Below, piece by piece: positions 6,913 to 15,415 of a stretch of 51,900 nt of DNA. The stretch comes from Bacteroidota bacterium (lineage in GTDB: Bacteria; Bacteroidota; Ignavibacteria; UBA10030; BY39), in assembly GCA_030017895.1 (NCBI GenBank), contig JASEGV010000012.1:1-51900 (forward strand), given 5' to 3'. The position numbers and the translations under genes are program-made. Each line of letters begins with the position of its first letter. Positions within the stretch are counted from its first letter, which is position 1. The notes below the pieces were generated by a model that was given only the letters and a program-made list of their open reading frames with translations, ran no database searches and was not told the DNA's origin.

Positions 6913-9333
6913 ACGGTTGATAAGGAATTTCTTGCCGATCTTTCAACATGGCAAGAAGAGCTTGCAAAAAATATCGCCTTGCGTAATTCCAAGTTATCAG
7001 TCGGCGAAATAAACGAAGCTGTCCAGCGCATACTCGACCGGATGATATTCCTGCGCATCTGCGAGGACAGGCAGATCGAAGAGAGCGAAATCTTACTCAG
7101 CTATAAGGATAAAGAAGAAATTTATAAAAAGCTGTTAAAAGAATTTGCACGCCTGCGTTTAAAGTTCAATGGTTTAATCTTCAACGAGCATGAGCTAACC
7201 GAAAATCTTGCGATAGATGATAAACTGCTAAAGGACATTATCAAAAATCTTTACCTGCCTTACTCTCCATACCGTTTCAACGAAATTCCTATTGAAATTC
7301 TCGGAACAATATACGAACAATTCCTTGGAAGGGTAATAACGCTTACACCAACGCACAGAGCAAAGGTTGATATTAAACCGGAAGTTCGCAAAGCGGGCGG
7401 CGTGTTCTATACACCGCAGTTCATTACATCTTACATCGTGAAGAATACTATCGGAACGCTAATTGAGGGAAAGACTCCCGAGCAAATCTCAAAGCTCAAG
7501 TTTGCCGACATTGCCTGTGGCAGCGGCTCGTTTCTGCTTGAAATGTTCGATTATTTAATTCGTTATCACATCGATTATTACGGTTCAAATCCCGGCACAA
7601 TAAAAACGACTGACGGAATTCCCGATGCTTATAAGGATGCGCAGGAATTATGGCACCTTTCATCCCGGAAGAAAAAAGAAATTCTGCTAAATAACATTTA
7701 CGGTATTGATATTGACCCGCAGGCGGTTGAAGTAACTCAGATGAGTTTGTATTTGAAATTTTTGGAAGGTGAAAATGCCGAATCGTTCGATAAACAACTG
7801 ACGCTTGAGCTGAAAGAAACGATACTGCCAACACTCTCTAACAACATCAAGTGCGGTAACTCGCTTGTGGGTATGGATATTAAAGGTTTGGGCAACAATC
7901 TTTCTCTTGAAGACGAATTGAGGATACGTCCGTTTGATTGGGAGACGGCGTTTCCAGAGATAATGCGTCCTTCGACAAGCTCAGGACAAGGGTTTGACGC
8001 GATTATTGGCAACCCGCCGTATGTAAGACAAGAAACTTTGGGCGGGTTTAAATCATATTTTGAAGAACATTACAATGTCTATCATGGTATTGCTGACCTA
8101 TATACCTATTTTATTGAAAAAGGATTTTCACTTTTAAAAAATGGCGGACTCTTTAGTTATATCGTCGCCAACAAATGGATGAGAGCAAATTATGGCGATC
8201 CTCTTCGTAAATGGATGAAGGAAAAATCTATCGAGGAGATTATCGACTTTGGCGATCTTCCAGTATTTCAAAGTGCGACTACGTATCCATGTATAATACG
8301 CCTTAAGAAATCTATTCCTCAAAAATCATTGACTGTCGTTCAGGTAAAATCTCTCGATTCTCTAAATCTTGAAAAATATGTAAGTGAGAATGGCTACCGA
8401 GTTACTCAAGAAAATTTACAAGATTCGGGATGGTCGCTTTCGGATGAAAGTACTCTTCTGTTTTTAGATAAACTAAAGGACAACTGTAAACTGCTCGGTG
8501 ATTATGTTGAAGGCAAAATTTATCGTGGAGTTTTGACTGGATTAAACGAAGCATTTGTAATTGATAAAGAAACAAGGGACGAAATCATACGTGAAGATTC
8601 TAAATCCAAAGAATTGATAAAACCTTTCTTGGCTGGTCGGGATATTAAAAGATATGCAATGCCTGAGATAACGAAATATCTTATCTTGATTCCATCCGGT
8701 TGGACAAATGAGAATTCAAAGGGAATAAGAGACAAATGGAGTTGGTTTGAAAATACTTATCCTGCCATTGCGAAACATCTAAAAGTATCCGAAGCGGATG
8801 CAAAAGCCCGATACGACCAAGGTGAATATTGGTGGGAACTTCGGTCATGCGATTATTATACTGAATTTGAGAAACCTAAAATAATGCTACCGGATATTTC
8901 AACAAGAGGCAACTTTATTCTCGATGATCAAGATACATATTGTGTCAACACATGCTACATAATATCAAGCTCTGATAAGTACTTACTTGGGATACTTAAT
9001 TCCAAGCTCATGACTTTCTTTTATAGTAAAATATCTTCGGTTTATCGCGGTGGGTATCTCAGGTTTATCTATCAATATCTTGTTGAACTTCCCATCCGCA
9101 CAATCGATTTTAACAATCCGGAAGAAAAAGCAATGCACGATAAGATGGTGCAGCTTGTCGAGAGGATGTTAGACCTACATAAAAAGAAACAACAATCCAA
9201 AGCGGAGAGCGAGAAGGAATTATTCGAGCACCAGGTCAAAGCGACGGATAGGGAAATAGATCAACTAGTTTACAAGCTTTACAACATTACAGAGGAAGCG
9301 AGAAATATTATTGATGTTAATACATTAAAATGA
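6370..9333 (+). CDS. Type IIG restriction-modification enzyme (nuclease, N6-adenine methyltransferase and target recognition in one chain)
   Basis: 987 residues. The N-terminus is an HsdR-type PD-(D/E)XK nuclease domain (P66-D67 in RPDYRF, E81-x-K83 in VEAKKP). A helical connector follows (about 185-330). The Eco57I-type methyltransferase domain starts with GGVFYTPQFIT near 343-353, with SAM motif I ADIACGSG (379-386) and catalytic motif IV NPPY (548-551). The C-terminal half resembles a TaqI-type specificity domain (YRGVLTGLNEAF, LAGRDIKRY) and ends in a coiled coil. One chain would therefore recognise, cleave and methylate DNA. All key motifs are present, so it is probably active. A small dispersed repeat adds R533-Q540 just before NPPY. 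An ORF6N gene follows by 16 nt, probably in the same transcript. Confidence 0.93.
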   Translation: MNQKQSKRIIQSLVQTFHVERRGTMNEAETRLRFIDPFFEALGWDIRNPKEVRIESVLARTDSTRPDYRFLIDGKTKFFVEAKKPSVKLTDPAPIFQAKSYGFSSKVSVVILTDFEEFRPFRTLARPKFDRPLDGLIKEFDFTYDRYVDEFDTLYDIFSREAVGSGALEKHIPIDKKEASKTVDKEFLADLSTWQEELAKNIALRNSKLSVGEINEAVQRILDRMIFLRICEDRQIEESEILLSYKDKEEIYKKLLKEFARLRLKFNGLIFNEHELTENLAIDDKLLKDIIKNLYLPYSPYRFNEIPIEILGTIYEQFLGRVITLTPTHRAKVDIKPEVRKAGGVFYTPQFITSYIVKNTIGTLIEGKTPEQISKLKFADIACGSGSFLLEMFDYLIRYHIDYYGSNPGTIKTTDGIPDAYKDAQELWHLSSRKKKEILLNNIYGIDIDPQAVEVTQMSLYLKFLEGENAESFDKQLTLELKETILPTLSNNIKCGNSLVGMDIKGLGNNLSLEDELRIRPFDWETAFPEIMRPSTSSGQGFDAIIGNPPYVRQETLGGFKSYFEEHYNVYHGIADLYTYFIEKGFSLLKNGGLFSYIVANKWMRANYGDPLRKWMKEKSIEEIIDFGDLPVFQSATTYPCIIRLKKSIPQKSLTVVQVKSLDSLNLEKYVSENGYRVTQENLQDSGWSLSDESTLLFLDKLKDNCKLLGDYVEGKIYRGVLTGLNEAFVIDKETRDEIIREDSKSKELIKPFLAGRDIKRYAMPEITKYLILIPSGWTNENSKGIRDKWSWFENTYPAIAKHLKVSEADAKARYDQGEYWWELRSCDYYTEFEKPKIMLPDISTRGNFILDDQDTYCVNTCYIISSSDKYLLGILNSKLMTFFYSKISSVYRGGYLRFIYQYLVELPIRTIDFNNPEEKAMHDKMVQLVERMLDLHKKKQQSKAESEKELFEHQVKATDREIDQLVYKLYNITEEARNIIDVNTLK
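7965..7992. repeat. Small dispersed repeat inserted in frame in the type IIG gene
   Basis: The stretch CCTTCGACAAGCTCAGGACA and its edges encode RPSTSSGQ and lie directly before FDAIIGNPPY. This sequence is a familiar dispersed repeat core in environmental bacterial genomes (reverse complement CCTGAGCTTGTCGAAGG). The GTCCT and AGGAC ends are inverted. It keeps the reading frame, so the host protein simply gains about eight residues before its catalytic motif. Confidence 0.6.
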
Positions 9334-9349
9334 TTGGGAGGGATATTTT

Positions 9350-9901
9350 ATGAACGTTAAAATTATACCATCGGAAACTATAGAACATCGGATTTATCTC
9401 ATTCGTGGTCAAAAAGTAATGCTCGACAGTCAGCTGGCGGATCTTTATGGTGTACCAACGAAGTCGCTCAACCTTGCAGTAAAACGAAACAGAGAAAGAT
9501 TTCCTGAAGATTTTATGTTCCAACTAACTGATGAGGAATATCGACAGGTGCTTTTGAGGTTTCAAATTGAAACCTCAAAGGCAGGCAAAGGGGGACGTAG
9601 GTATAACCCGTATGTATTTACCGAACAAGGAGTTGCAATGCTCTCCAGCGTTTTAAGAAGCAAAAATGCTGTCCAAGTAAACATCGGTATTATGCGTGTG
9701 TTTGTGAAGATTCGTGAGATAATCTCAACTAACAAAGAACTTGCTCAGAAGCTTTCAGAGCTTGAACACAAGATTGAAAAACATGACACAGAAATACAGG
9801 CTATCTTCGAAGCAATACGGCAACTACTTCAACCGCCGGAAAAACCAAAAAGGCGGATCGGTTTTTGTGTTGAAGAGCCAAAAGCAAAGTATAAAGTTTA
9901 A
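9350..9901 (+). CDS. ORF6N domain protein
   Basis: 183 residues. The N-terminal 100 residues match the ORF6N DNA-binding domain: IEHRIYLIRGQKVMLDSQLADLYGV, then LNLAVKRNRERFPEDFMFQLT and YVFTEQGVAMLSSVLRS. A coiled coil follows (about 115-160) and a basic tail. ORF6N proteins are common in phages, mobile regions and beside restriction-modification genes, and are thought to bind DNA; the exact role is unknown. A GGGAGGG-type site precedes the ATG. The gene sits 16 nt behind the type IIG gene, suggesting co-transcription and perhaps a regulatory link (inference). Confidence 0.88.
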   Translation: MNVKIIPSETIEHRIYLIRGQKVMLDSQLADLYGVPTKSLNLAVKRNRERFPEDFMFQLTDEEYRQVLLRFQIETSKAGKGGRRYNPYVFTEQGVAMLSSVLRSKNAVQVNIGIMRVFVKIREIISTNKELAQKLSELEHKIEKHDTEIQAIFEAIRQLLQPPEKPKRRIGFCVEEPKAKYKV

Positions 9902-9910
9902 TTGCAAAGA

Positions 9911-10114
9911 ATGAATATCTATCTAAAAAAATTTCTTGTATTGATAGGGGCGTACGTTTTTATTATAATAATTGCAATGATAAGCTCGGGTGATTTTAAT
10001 CTGTTCATAAGCGCGATGACGCTGGGACTTCTTGGATTTGCATTGTTCGCTGCGCTTATTATTTTAGGGATTAAAATCGGCGACGATATATACAGAGATA
10101 TTTTTAAACGGTAA
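9911..10114 (+). CDS. Small two-helix membrane protein, unknown
   Basis: 67 residues from the ATG at 9911 (a TTG at 9902 would add three). Two hydrophobic helices (about 8-26 and 33-55) with a basic N-terminus and a charged C-terminus (GDDIYRDIFKR). It follows the ORF6N gene almost directly and has only a weak ribosome-binding site, so translation may be coupled. I do not recognise a family. It is one of three tiny membrane proteins in this accessory stretch. Confidence 0.55.
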   Translation: MNIYLKKFLVLIGAYVFIIIIAMISSGDFNLFISAMTLGLLGFALFAALIILGIKIGDDIYRDIFKR

Positions 10115-10158
10115 TTTATTCGTGAAATATTTTTTACAGGAAATTAAAAGGTATAAAA

Positions 10159-10737
10159 ATGGCAATATTCAGATTTGAGAGAATAGGGAAAAATATTATT
10201 TGGGAAATCGATGACAAGAAAAACCGAATTGTCAGCAAACCTTTCGATTATCGGAATAAAATTACTGACAAAACATTGTTGAAAGAAATTGATGAATATC
10301 TCGATTCATATTGCGATGATGAGGACGAAGGGGAAGAGGTAAGTTTTAGAATTGCTACAAAATTGAAACGCAGAGTTTTTACAAACGATATATTGATGTT
10401 TGAAGATGTGGAGGTTCAGGATGTTTATAAAATATTGATGTACAGCGATTATGCGGATGCGGTATTTTGGGACGATGAAGGATCTTGTGTAGGTGGTACA
10501 TACGGGCTCCATTATTTTACTTTTTCAATACAACTGAAGGAAGAGTTGGATGAATGGCAAAACAGTTTTGAAGCACATTGTACTACATGGGATGCTGAAA
10601 ACTGGCACAAGTATAATGCACGCGGAATAGAATTGGCAAGCAAAGTTAAAAACGAATTAGGTGATCTGGTCGAATTAGAATATGATAAACCCTACGAAGA
10701 TCCCAGTTTTAAAAAAAGCGAAAGGATAAAGATATAA
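10159..10737 (+). CDS. Hypothetical acidic protein
   Basis: 192 residues, soluble, with no signal peptide or membrane helix. There is an acidic patch near residues 50-60 (YCDDEDEGEEV) and several aromatic residues around 90-120 (YSDYADAVFWDDEGSCVGGTYGLHYFTF). No catalytic motif or family is recognisable. The start is ATG at 10159, preceded by AAAAGG. It is the last plus-strand gene before converging minus-strand genes; no clear terminator lies in the 21-bp gap. It belongs to the accessory block behind the restriction-modification genes, but I cannot infer a function. Confidence 0.65.
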   Translation: MAIFRFERIGKNIIWEIDDKKNRIVSKPFDYRNKITDKTLLKEIDEYLDSYCDDEDEGEEVSFRIATKLKRRVFTNDILMFEDVEVQDVYKILMYSDYADAVFWDDEGSCVGGTYGLHYFTFSIQLKEELDEWQNSFEAHCTTWDAENWHKYNARGIELASKVKNELGDLVELEYDKPYEDPSFKKSERIKI

Positions 10738-10758
10738 CTTTAGCGGGATGTTAAAAAA

Positions 10759-10971
10759 CTATTTTCCTAAAAACTTTCTAAAAATGGTATTAAATTCACC
10801 TACAAGTATGTAGTAGAGGAGAATGCACAAAAAACCAAACAGTACCAATAATACGGCGCTAAAACCTACTTCAATCATCGCGTCAATGCCGTCCCTTATG
10901 CCGGCGTAGATCGTGAGGCGGACTCCGAAAACCGTTAGTAGTGCTATCATTATTAATGGTTGATATTTCAT
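10759..10971 (-). CDS. Small two-helix membrane protein, unknown
   Basis: 70 residues. Hydrophobic segments at about 6-23 and 35-58 with a short charged C-terminus (FRKFLGK). It follows the nucleotidyltransferase gene by 4 nt and should be co-transcribed with it. No family is recognised and there is no clear similarity to the other small membrane proteins nearby beyond overall layout. Confidence 0.55.
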   Translation of the reverse strand: MKYQPLIMIALLTVFGVRLTIYAGIRDGIDAMIEVGFSAVLLVLFGFLCILLYYILVGEFNTIFRKFLGK

Positions 10972-10975
10972 GATA

Positions 10976-11776
10976 TCATATCAATTTTGAATAGTGTTGC
11001 GTAAGTATGCTATATACAAGTTTGTCAATCGCAGCTACATCGGGTTTTTCTGGTAAACTTGATTCTTTGTGTGCTTGCTCCATTTCTTTGAACAGCTTTT
11101 GTGCTTCACTCTTAATTTTTTGGATTGACCATTTACCAGTTTTTATTTCTATTAATTCATCTTTATCTGGTCGTTCTACTAGCAACTCGCCCGTCCTTAG
11201 GAATTCTATTCCTTGGCGAAGTAACCTAATCAAATGTTGGGCATTTTTACAATCAAATCCAAATTTATCGACGAGTTGTTTTCGTTTTTGGCCCATATAA
11301 CCGTTGTATGAAGTGTGTTCCATTTTATGTAGCTGATCTGATGAGTAGCCGCAAAATGATTTATAAATTGTTTTATTTGCAAATAGATATCGGTTTTTGT
11401 GAAGTAAGTCATAATGCCAAGTACCTTTCAACACAAACTCACTGGAAGTCCAGAGTACTTGTAAGGTATTTGGATTAGCCTTTGTAAGCAATCGAATAAA
11501 TTTTATAAAATCGTACACCACAATATCCCACTTATCTTGCATACTTTCATACTGTTCAAACGACCTTAAACTAAAAAAGTATCCGGGTGGAGGTATTGCG
11601 ATTCCGATAATATCTCGATCATCAATTGAATATGGATTTTCATTTGGAATATATGTTCCATGCGCAATACTACCCCGATAACCCAAAAAGATGGAGTGTG
11701 CTGCAATATCGAATGGTGTAGCTAACTTCAGGACTTCAAAAAGCGATTTCAGGTTTTCAGGACTTTCATTTTTCAT
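10976..11776 (-). CDS. DNA polymerase beta-superfamily nucleotidyltransferase (RlaP-like)
   Basis: 266 residues. The nucleotidyltransferase core begins with GYRGSIAHGT (GS at 35-36), followed by the acidic pair in SIDDRDIIGI (D53-x-D55). The remaining helical region carries YMGQKRKQL and HLIRLLRQGIEFLRTGEL, as in the PF10127-type family that contains the RNA-repair protein RlaP. It would transfer a nucleotide to an unknown acceptor. There is no ligase or RNA-repair partner in the window, so its role here is open. It leads a two-gene unit with the small membrane protein at 10759-10971. Confidence 0.75.
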   Translation of the reverse strand: MKNESPENLKSLFEVLKLATPFDIAAHSIFLGYRGSIAHGTYIPNENPYSIDDRDIIGIAIPPPGYFFSLRSFEQYESMQDKWDIVVYDFIKFIRLLTKANPNTLQVLWTSSEFVLKGTWHYDLLHKNRYLFANKTIYKSFCGYSSDQLHKMEHTSYNGYMGQKRKQLVDKFGFDCKNAQHLIRLLRQGIEFLRTGELLVERPDKDELIEIKTGKWSIQKIKSEAQKLFKEMEQAHKESSLPEKPDVAAIDKLVYSILTQHYSKLI

Positions 11777-11833
11777 TGATGTTAATGTTTGTTTAGAAAA
11801 CTTTTGAAGATAAAAAATACATCGGCTAAATTT

Positions 11834-12034
11834 TTATTCTTCTTTGGATTTATCAGAAGGAATAATTAAATCCCGATAATGTTGTAGGGTAATGAGAATG
11901 ATTAAAATAAAAAGTGTAATCGTTCCGATTCTATACATAGTATTTTCCCATGCAGCTGGGAATACACTAACTGCTAAGAGTAAAACTACAGACCACAAAC
12001 AAAACAGTATAAATAATTTGATAGCGTAATCCAT
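11834..12034 (-). CDS. Small two-helix membrane protein, unknown
   Basis: 66 residues with two hydrophobic helices (about 5-26 and 33-50) and a charged C-terminal tail (YRDLIIPSDKSKEE). No family is recognised. The ribosome-binding site is poor. A weak promoter-like pair (TTTATT-17-TATATT on the minus strand, 12104 to 12076) lies upstream. It could be an independent gene or the first gene of the unit with the nucleotidyltransferase 57 bp downstream. Confidence 0.5.
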   Translation of the reverse strand: MDYAIKLFILFCLWSVVLLLAVSVFPAAWENTMYRIGTITLFILIILITLQHYRDLIIPSDKSKEE

Positions 12035-12124
12035 GTCCGATATTAATCTGTCAATCCGTGTAAAAATCTCTATGTAATATACGCATTTTAGTAGATAGAA
12101 TAAAATCGTGGATAGTTCTGCAAA

Positions 12125-12880
12125 TTAAATCACTTCAACATCTTTTTCAGGAAGCCACCCAATTTTCCCGTCTACGAGCTTTATTTTAAACCAATTTCCA
12201 ACTTTATCGACCATCTCCACTTTCACCCCTTCGTGCAGGAGGAATAGGTCGGTGCCGGCTTCATCGGGCGAGCTTTTAACTGTTACACTCGGAGAAAATA
12301 CAATTGCCATACTTTCGCTTTTTTCACTCTTGTTTTGCTGTATAGAAAAAATTAACGAGAACCCCGCAATGGCAACGATAAAGATACCGCCAAAGAAAAA
12401 AGCTCGGCGGGTAAACGGCGACTTTGAAATTCTAAACAGCAATAGTAAAATAATACCCAACCAAATAGTTGTGAGGGTAAAAATAGCCCACGTGTCCGAT
12501 GAAAAAGCTTTACTTGCCGAATACCACCACTCGATAAAGAATAATTGTGGTATGGCTTCGATTTTATCCACGACTTTTAGGTTAGCTATCTTGAGGTTAA
12601 AATTTATGTCCTCATCGTTTGGGTATATTTTTTTTGCGCGCTCGTAATAAAGAATAGCTTTTCCGGTTTCGTCTAACTTAAAATATGTGTTGCCGAGATT
12701 GTAATATAATTCTGAGTTATGGTAACCGTTGTGAACAATCTTTTCGTAGAGGATGGCGGCGTTTTTAAAATCGCCGTTTCGGTATAAATAATTAGCTTGT
12801 TCAAATTGCACGAGGGCTTCATCGGCTTGGGAGAAGGCAGACAAAAACAAAATCAGGATAAGAGGATAAATGTATTTCAC
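12125..12880 (-). CDS. batE: BatE: TPR and SH3-like domain protein
   Basis: 251 residues from the GTG at 12880. This start has a GGAGGA site 7 nt upstream, overlaps the batD stop as GTGA, and gives a proper signal peptide (MKYIYPLILILFLSAFSQA). TPR repeats follow (about 22-110, e.g. YYNLGNTYFKLDETGKAILYYERA), then two membrane helices (about 133-155 and 168-186), and a C-terminal SH3-like domain (about 200-251, ending WFKIKLVDGKIGWLPEKDVEVI). It is the last gene of the bat operon. Bat proteins form a membrane-linked set thought to help with stress or aerotolerance; the exact job is not settled. Confidence 0.85.
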   Translation of the reverse strand: MKYIYPLILILFLSAFSQADEALVQFEQANYLYRNGDFKNAAILYEKIVHNGYHNSELYYNLGNTYFKLDETGKAILYYERAKKIYPNDEDINFNLKIANLKVVDKIEAIPQLFFIEWWYSASKAFSSDTWAIFTLTTIWLGIILLLLFRISKSPFTRRAFFFGGIFIVAIAGFSLIFSIQQNKSEKSESMAIVFSPSVTVKSSPDEAGTDLFLLHEGVKVEMVDKVGNWFKIKLVDGKIGWLPEKDVEVI

Positions 12881-14718
12881 CGCAATTCCTCCTCGATACT
12901 TGTAATAAGTTCTATAGTATTTTTGTAAATCATTTCCATTTCGTGAGAACCCGATGAGGGGGCAAAACGAGCAAACTCGCAATGATTGATTGTGTTGATC
13001 AGTTTCTCGATTGAAGCATCATTTACTTTACGTGATGTAAGAGTGGTTTTGATTGAGTCTTGAGATAAATCGGATAAGGGGATGCCGAGTTTATCGCCGA
13101 CGTATCCCCACAATGCTTGTGAAATTGCGCTGTAAAATTCTTCGCGTTTCTTTTGTGAGAGAAACTTTTCAGCATGCACAAGCCGCCTTTTTGCTATCTT
13201 TGTCGCTTTACGGCTTTTGAGTCGGACAACATCTCCGGAAATCTTTTCATAGTGACGGATGTAAGAGATAAACCCGACAAACAAAAACATCGGAGAGAGA
13301 AGCAGTATGAAGAAGCCGAGAGAGCCGAAGAAACTTTCGCCCTGCTTCTTGAAGCTTGTTGTTCCACTCTTTATAAAACGTATATCCTGACCTAACAGTT
13401 TTATCTCTTCTTTGCTCAAACCTGCGACTGGTGCCGAAACTATTTCGGTCCCTTTTGTAACATTGATATTAAAATCGGGTGAAGTAATTGAAACATACTC
13501 TTTTTTATCCGGGTCGAAGTAAGCAAACGAGAAAGAAGATATTTTTTGATTTCCCTGCCGGCGTGGTATTAACAGATATTCAAAAGTCCTGCTGCCTGAA
13601 ATAATATTGGTGCCTTGAGAAATGTTGTCTGATATTTTTGGCTCATAAACTTCGAGATCGTTCGGGAAGTTTATTTTTAAAGGTTGAATTAGCTTTAAAT
13701 TACCTCGTCCTGAAATTTTTACTTTCAGGGTTACTGGTTCGTTTGACTTGGTCTCATTTTTATCTAACCAAAATTCGGAAGAAAATTTTCCAACGGCACC
13801 GCTAAATCTTGGTGGTGAATTGGGCGGAAGTGGACGGACATGAATTTTTATGTTGTTACTCTTAGCTTTGTATTCCACGTTTCGCACATTTCCGAAAAAT
13901 GGGTCGTTGAAGAATTGGTCGAAGACATCGCCGCCGCGTCTTTTGGTTTGAACCTGCACCACGAAGTCAGCTTCCATTGGGTCAATCTCAAGTGTCCCGT
14001 TTTGCTGAGCAAAGAGGGCTGTTCTTTTTAGAGTCGCAACTCTGTATTGAATTCCGTTTAAAACTTCATTCCCGAATTGTGGATTTTTTGGCAAATCAAT
14101 CTCTTGATTCCAAAAACCAGTGAAGGACGGGACTTTGCTGACACCATAGTTAGTTATGTTTACACGTGTGTAAAGTTTGTAAGTTGCTGTAATTTGTTCG
14201 CCTTGATAAATGCTTGATTTATCCACACTTACACGAATGAAAAGATTGTCGCCAATTTGCTTTGAAATGCTTGCATCTTCTTGCGATTGCGACGGCTGCT
14301 GCTTCGGTTGTTGTACACCCTTCGCGATTTCAATAGTGATGCTATTCGATTGGAGTTTCTTGCCACCAAATTCTATTGAAGCTGTTCCAATTGTGAATTT
14401 ACCTTCAGAGCGAGGTTGTAGAATGTAGGAATAAGAGATAGATTGCGATATCGCACCATTAATGATCTGCATACTTGTAGATTGATTTGGACCTGATAAG
14501 ACTAAAAAATCTTTGAAATCGGGTGGTTGAAAATTTTTTCCGCTTCCGTTTAAAGAAAAAGTAATTTCGATCCGTTCGCCCATCACGACGCGGTTTCTAT
14601 CGACAGAAGCCGCAAAAGACCCGTCTTGAGCTACAGCGAACGAAAATGAAATGGTTATTAAAATCAACACCCATAAAAACCCCAATCTAAAATCTCCAAT
14701 CTGCAATCTAAAATCCAT
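12877..14718 (-). CDS. batD: BatD: oxygen-tolerance family membrane protein
   Basis: 613 residues from the ATG at 14718, 1 nt after the batC stop and with AAGGA about 10 nt upstream; an ATG at 14736 would overlap batC. A hydrophobic signal (about 14-30, ending AVAQ) leads into several beta-rich extracytoplasmic domains typical of BatD (VDRNRVVMGERIEITFSL; GKFTIGTASIEFGGKKLQS; QGEQITATYKLYT). A membrane helix at about 460-485 and a cytoplasmic helical tail follow. The first 13 codons (MDFRLQIGDFRLG) are encoded by a dispersed spacer repeat, so the N-terminus has been rebuilt from repeat DNA. It overlaps batE by 4 nt. Confidence 0.9.
   Translation of the reverse strand: MDFRLQIGDFRLGFLWVLILITISFSFAVAQDGSFAASVDRNRVVMGERIEITFSLNGSGKNFQPPDFKDFLVLSGPNQSTSMQIINGAISQSISYSYILQPRSEGKFTIGTASIEFGGKKLQSNSITIEIAKGVQQPKQQPSQSQEDASISKQIGDNLFIRVSVDKSSIYQGEQITATYKLYTRVNITNYGVSKVPSFTGFWNQEIDLPKNPQFGNEVLNGIQYRVATLKRTALFAQQNGTLEIDPMEADFVVQVQTKRRGGDVFDQFFNDPFFGNVRNVEYKAKSNNIKIHVRPLPPNSPPRFSGAVGKFSSEFWLDKNETKSNEPVTLKVKISGRGNLKLIQPLKINFPNDLEVYEPKISDNISQGTNIISGSRTFEYLLIPRRQGNQKISSFSFAYFDPDKKEYVSITSPDFNINVTKGTEIVSAPVAGLSKEEIKLLGQDIRFIKSGTTSFKKQGESFFGSLGFFILLLSPMFLFVGFISYIRHYEKISGDVVRLKSRKATKIAKRRLVHAEKFLSQKKREEFYSAISQALWGYVGDKLGIPLSDLSQDSIKTTLTSRKVNDASIEKLINTINHCEFARFAPSSGSHEMEMIYKNTIELITSIEEELR
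14686..14716. repeat. Dispersed AT-rich spacer repeat forming the 5' end of batD
   Basis: The plus strand reads as iterations of AATCTAAAATC/AATCTGCAATC, like repeats usually found between genes. Here they are translated on the minus strand as FRLQIGDFRLG at the N-terminus of BatD. Confidence 0.55.
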
Positions 14719-14719
14719 T

Positions 14720-15415
14720 TCACCAATCCTTCTCAATTGTGATTCTTGCAGGAGCTTTCTTTTTTATCTTTTTCTGAACATCCTTTTCTTCGTTCTTCAA
14801 TGCTTCAAGAAGGCGTTCGGCGTCTTCTTTTGAAATTTTCTGTCCTTGTTGTTTGGCTTGTTGCTGTTTTTGTTCTTCCTGTTTTTGCTCTTCTTGTTTC
14901 TGTTGTTCCTGATTTTGTTGATTTTGTTTTTGTTCTTCTTTTTTGTCTTGTTTCTGCTGTTCCTGTTTGTCTTGCTTCTGGTCTTTTTTGTTTTGTTGTT
15001 GCTGAAGCATCATCTTTGCGTATTCTAAATTGTATTTAGTATCAACATCGTTAGGATTTAGCTTGAGAGCATTTTTATATGCTTCTATACTTTCTGGAAA
15101 TTTCTGTGTTTTGAGCAATGAGTTCCCAAGATTATGGAATGCTTTCGCACGGGTTTCTTTGTCGGTTTCTTTTGTAGCTGCAATTTTAAACTTCTCAGCC
15201 GCTTCGTCATATTTTTCTTGTTTATACAATGCATCGCCTAAATTAAAAGTGCCGTATTGAGAATCTTTGTTTTTCTCTAATGATTTACGATAATTCACTT
15301 CGGCATCAATAAATTTATTCTCTTTATATTGTCGGTTACCTTCGTTAATGATAGCCCTTTCCGATTGCGAGTAAGCTGAACTTGCGGCGATTAATATGAT
15401 TATGATTAATCTCAT
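14720..15415 (-). CDS. batC: BatC: TPR protein with Q/K/E-rich tail
   Basis: 231 residues. A signal peptide (about 1-16, ending SAYS) is followed by three to four TPR units (about 18-132: INEGNRQYKENKFIDAEVNY, GTFNLGDALYKQEKYDEAAEKF, AFHNLGNSLLKTQKFPESIEAY). After these come about 60 residues made almost only of Q, K, E, D and N (about 137-195), then a short helix. Low-complexity tails of this kind are common in BatC. It overlaps batB by 4 nt (ATGA) and batD starts 1 nt after its stop. The antisense hydrophobic frames over the low-complexity part are shadows of the CAA/AAG-rich codons. Confidence 0.88.
   Translation of the reverse strand: MRLIIIILIAASSAYSQSERAIINEGNRQYKENKFIDAEVNYRKSLEKNKDSQYGTFNLGDALYKQEKYDEAAEKFKIAATKETDKETRAKAFHNLGNSLLKTQKFPESIEAYKNALKLNPNDVDTKYNLEYAKMMLQQQQNKKDQKQDKQEQQKQDKKEEQKQNQQNQEQQKQEEQKQEEQKQQQAKQQGQKISKEDAERLLEALKNEEKDVQKKIKKKAPARITIEKDW

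Noticed and set aside
12881-12982. Longer N-terminus for BatE
   Set aside because: The added 34 residues overlap batD and precede a perfect GTG start with GGAGGA and a signal peptide at 12880.
14746-15039. Plus-strand hydrophobic open frames over batC
   Set aside because: They are antisense to the Q/K/E-rich low-complexity part of BatC; CAA/AAG/GAA codons read backwards give Leu/Phe/Val-rich frames.
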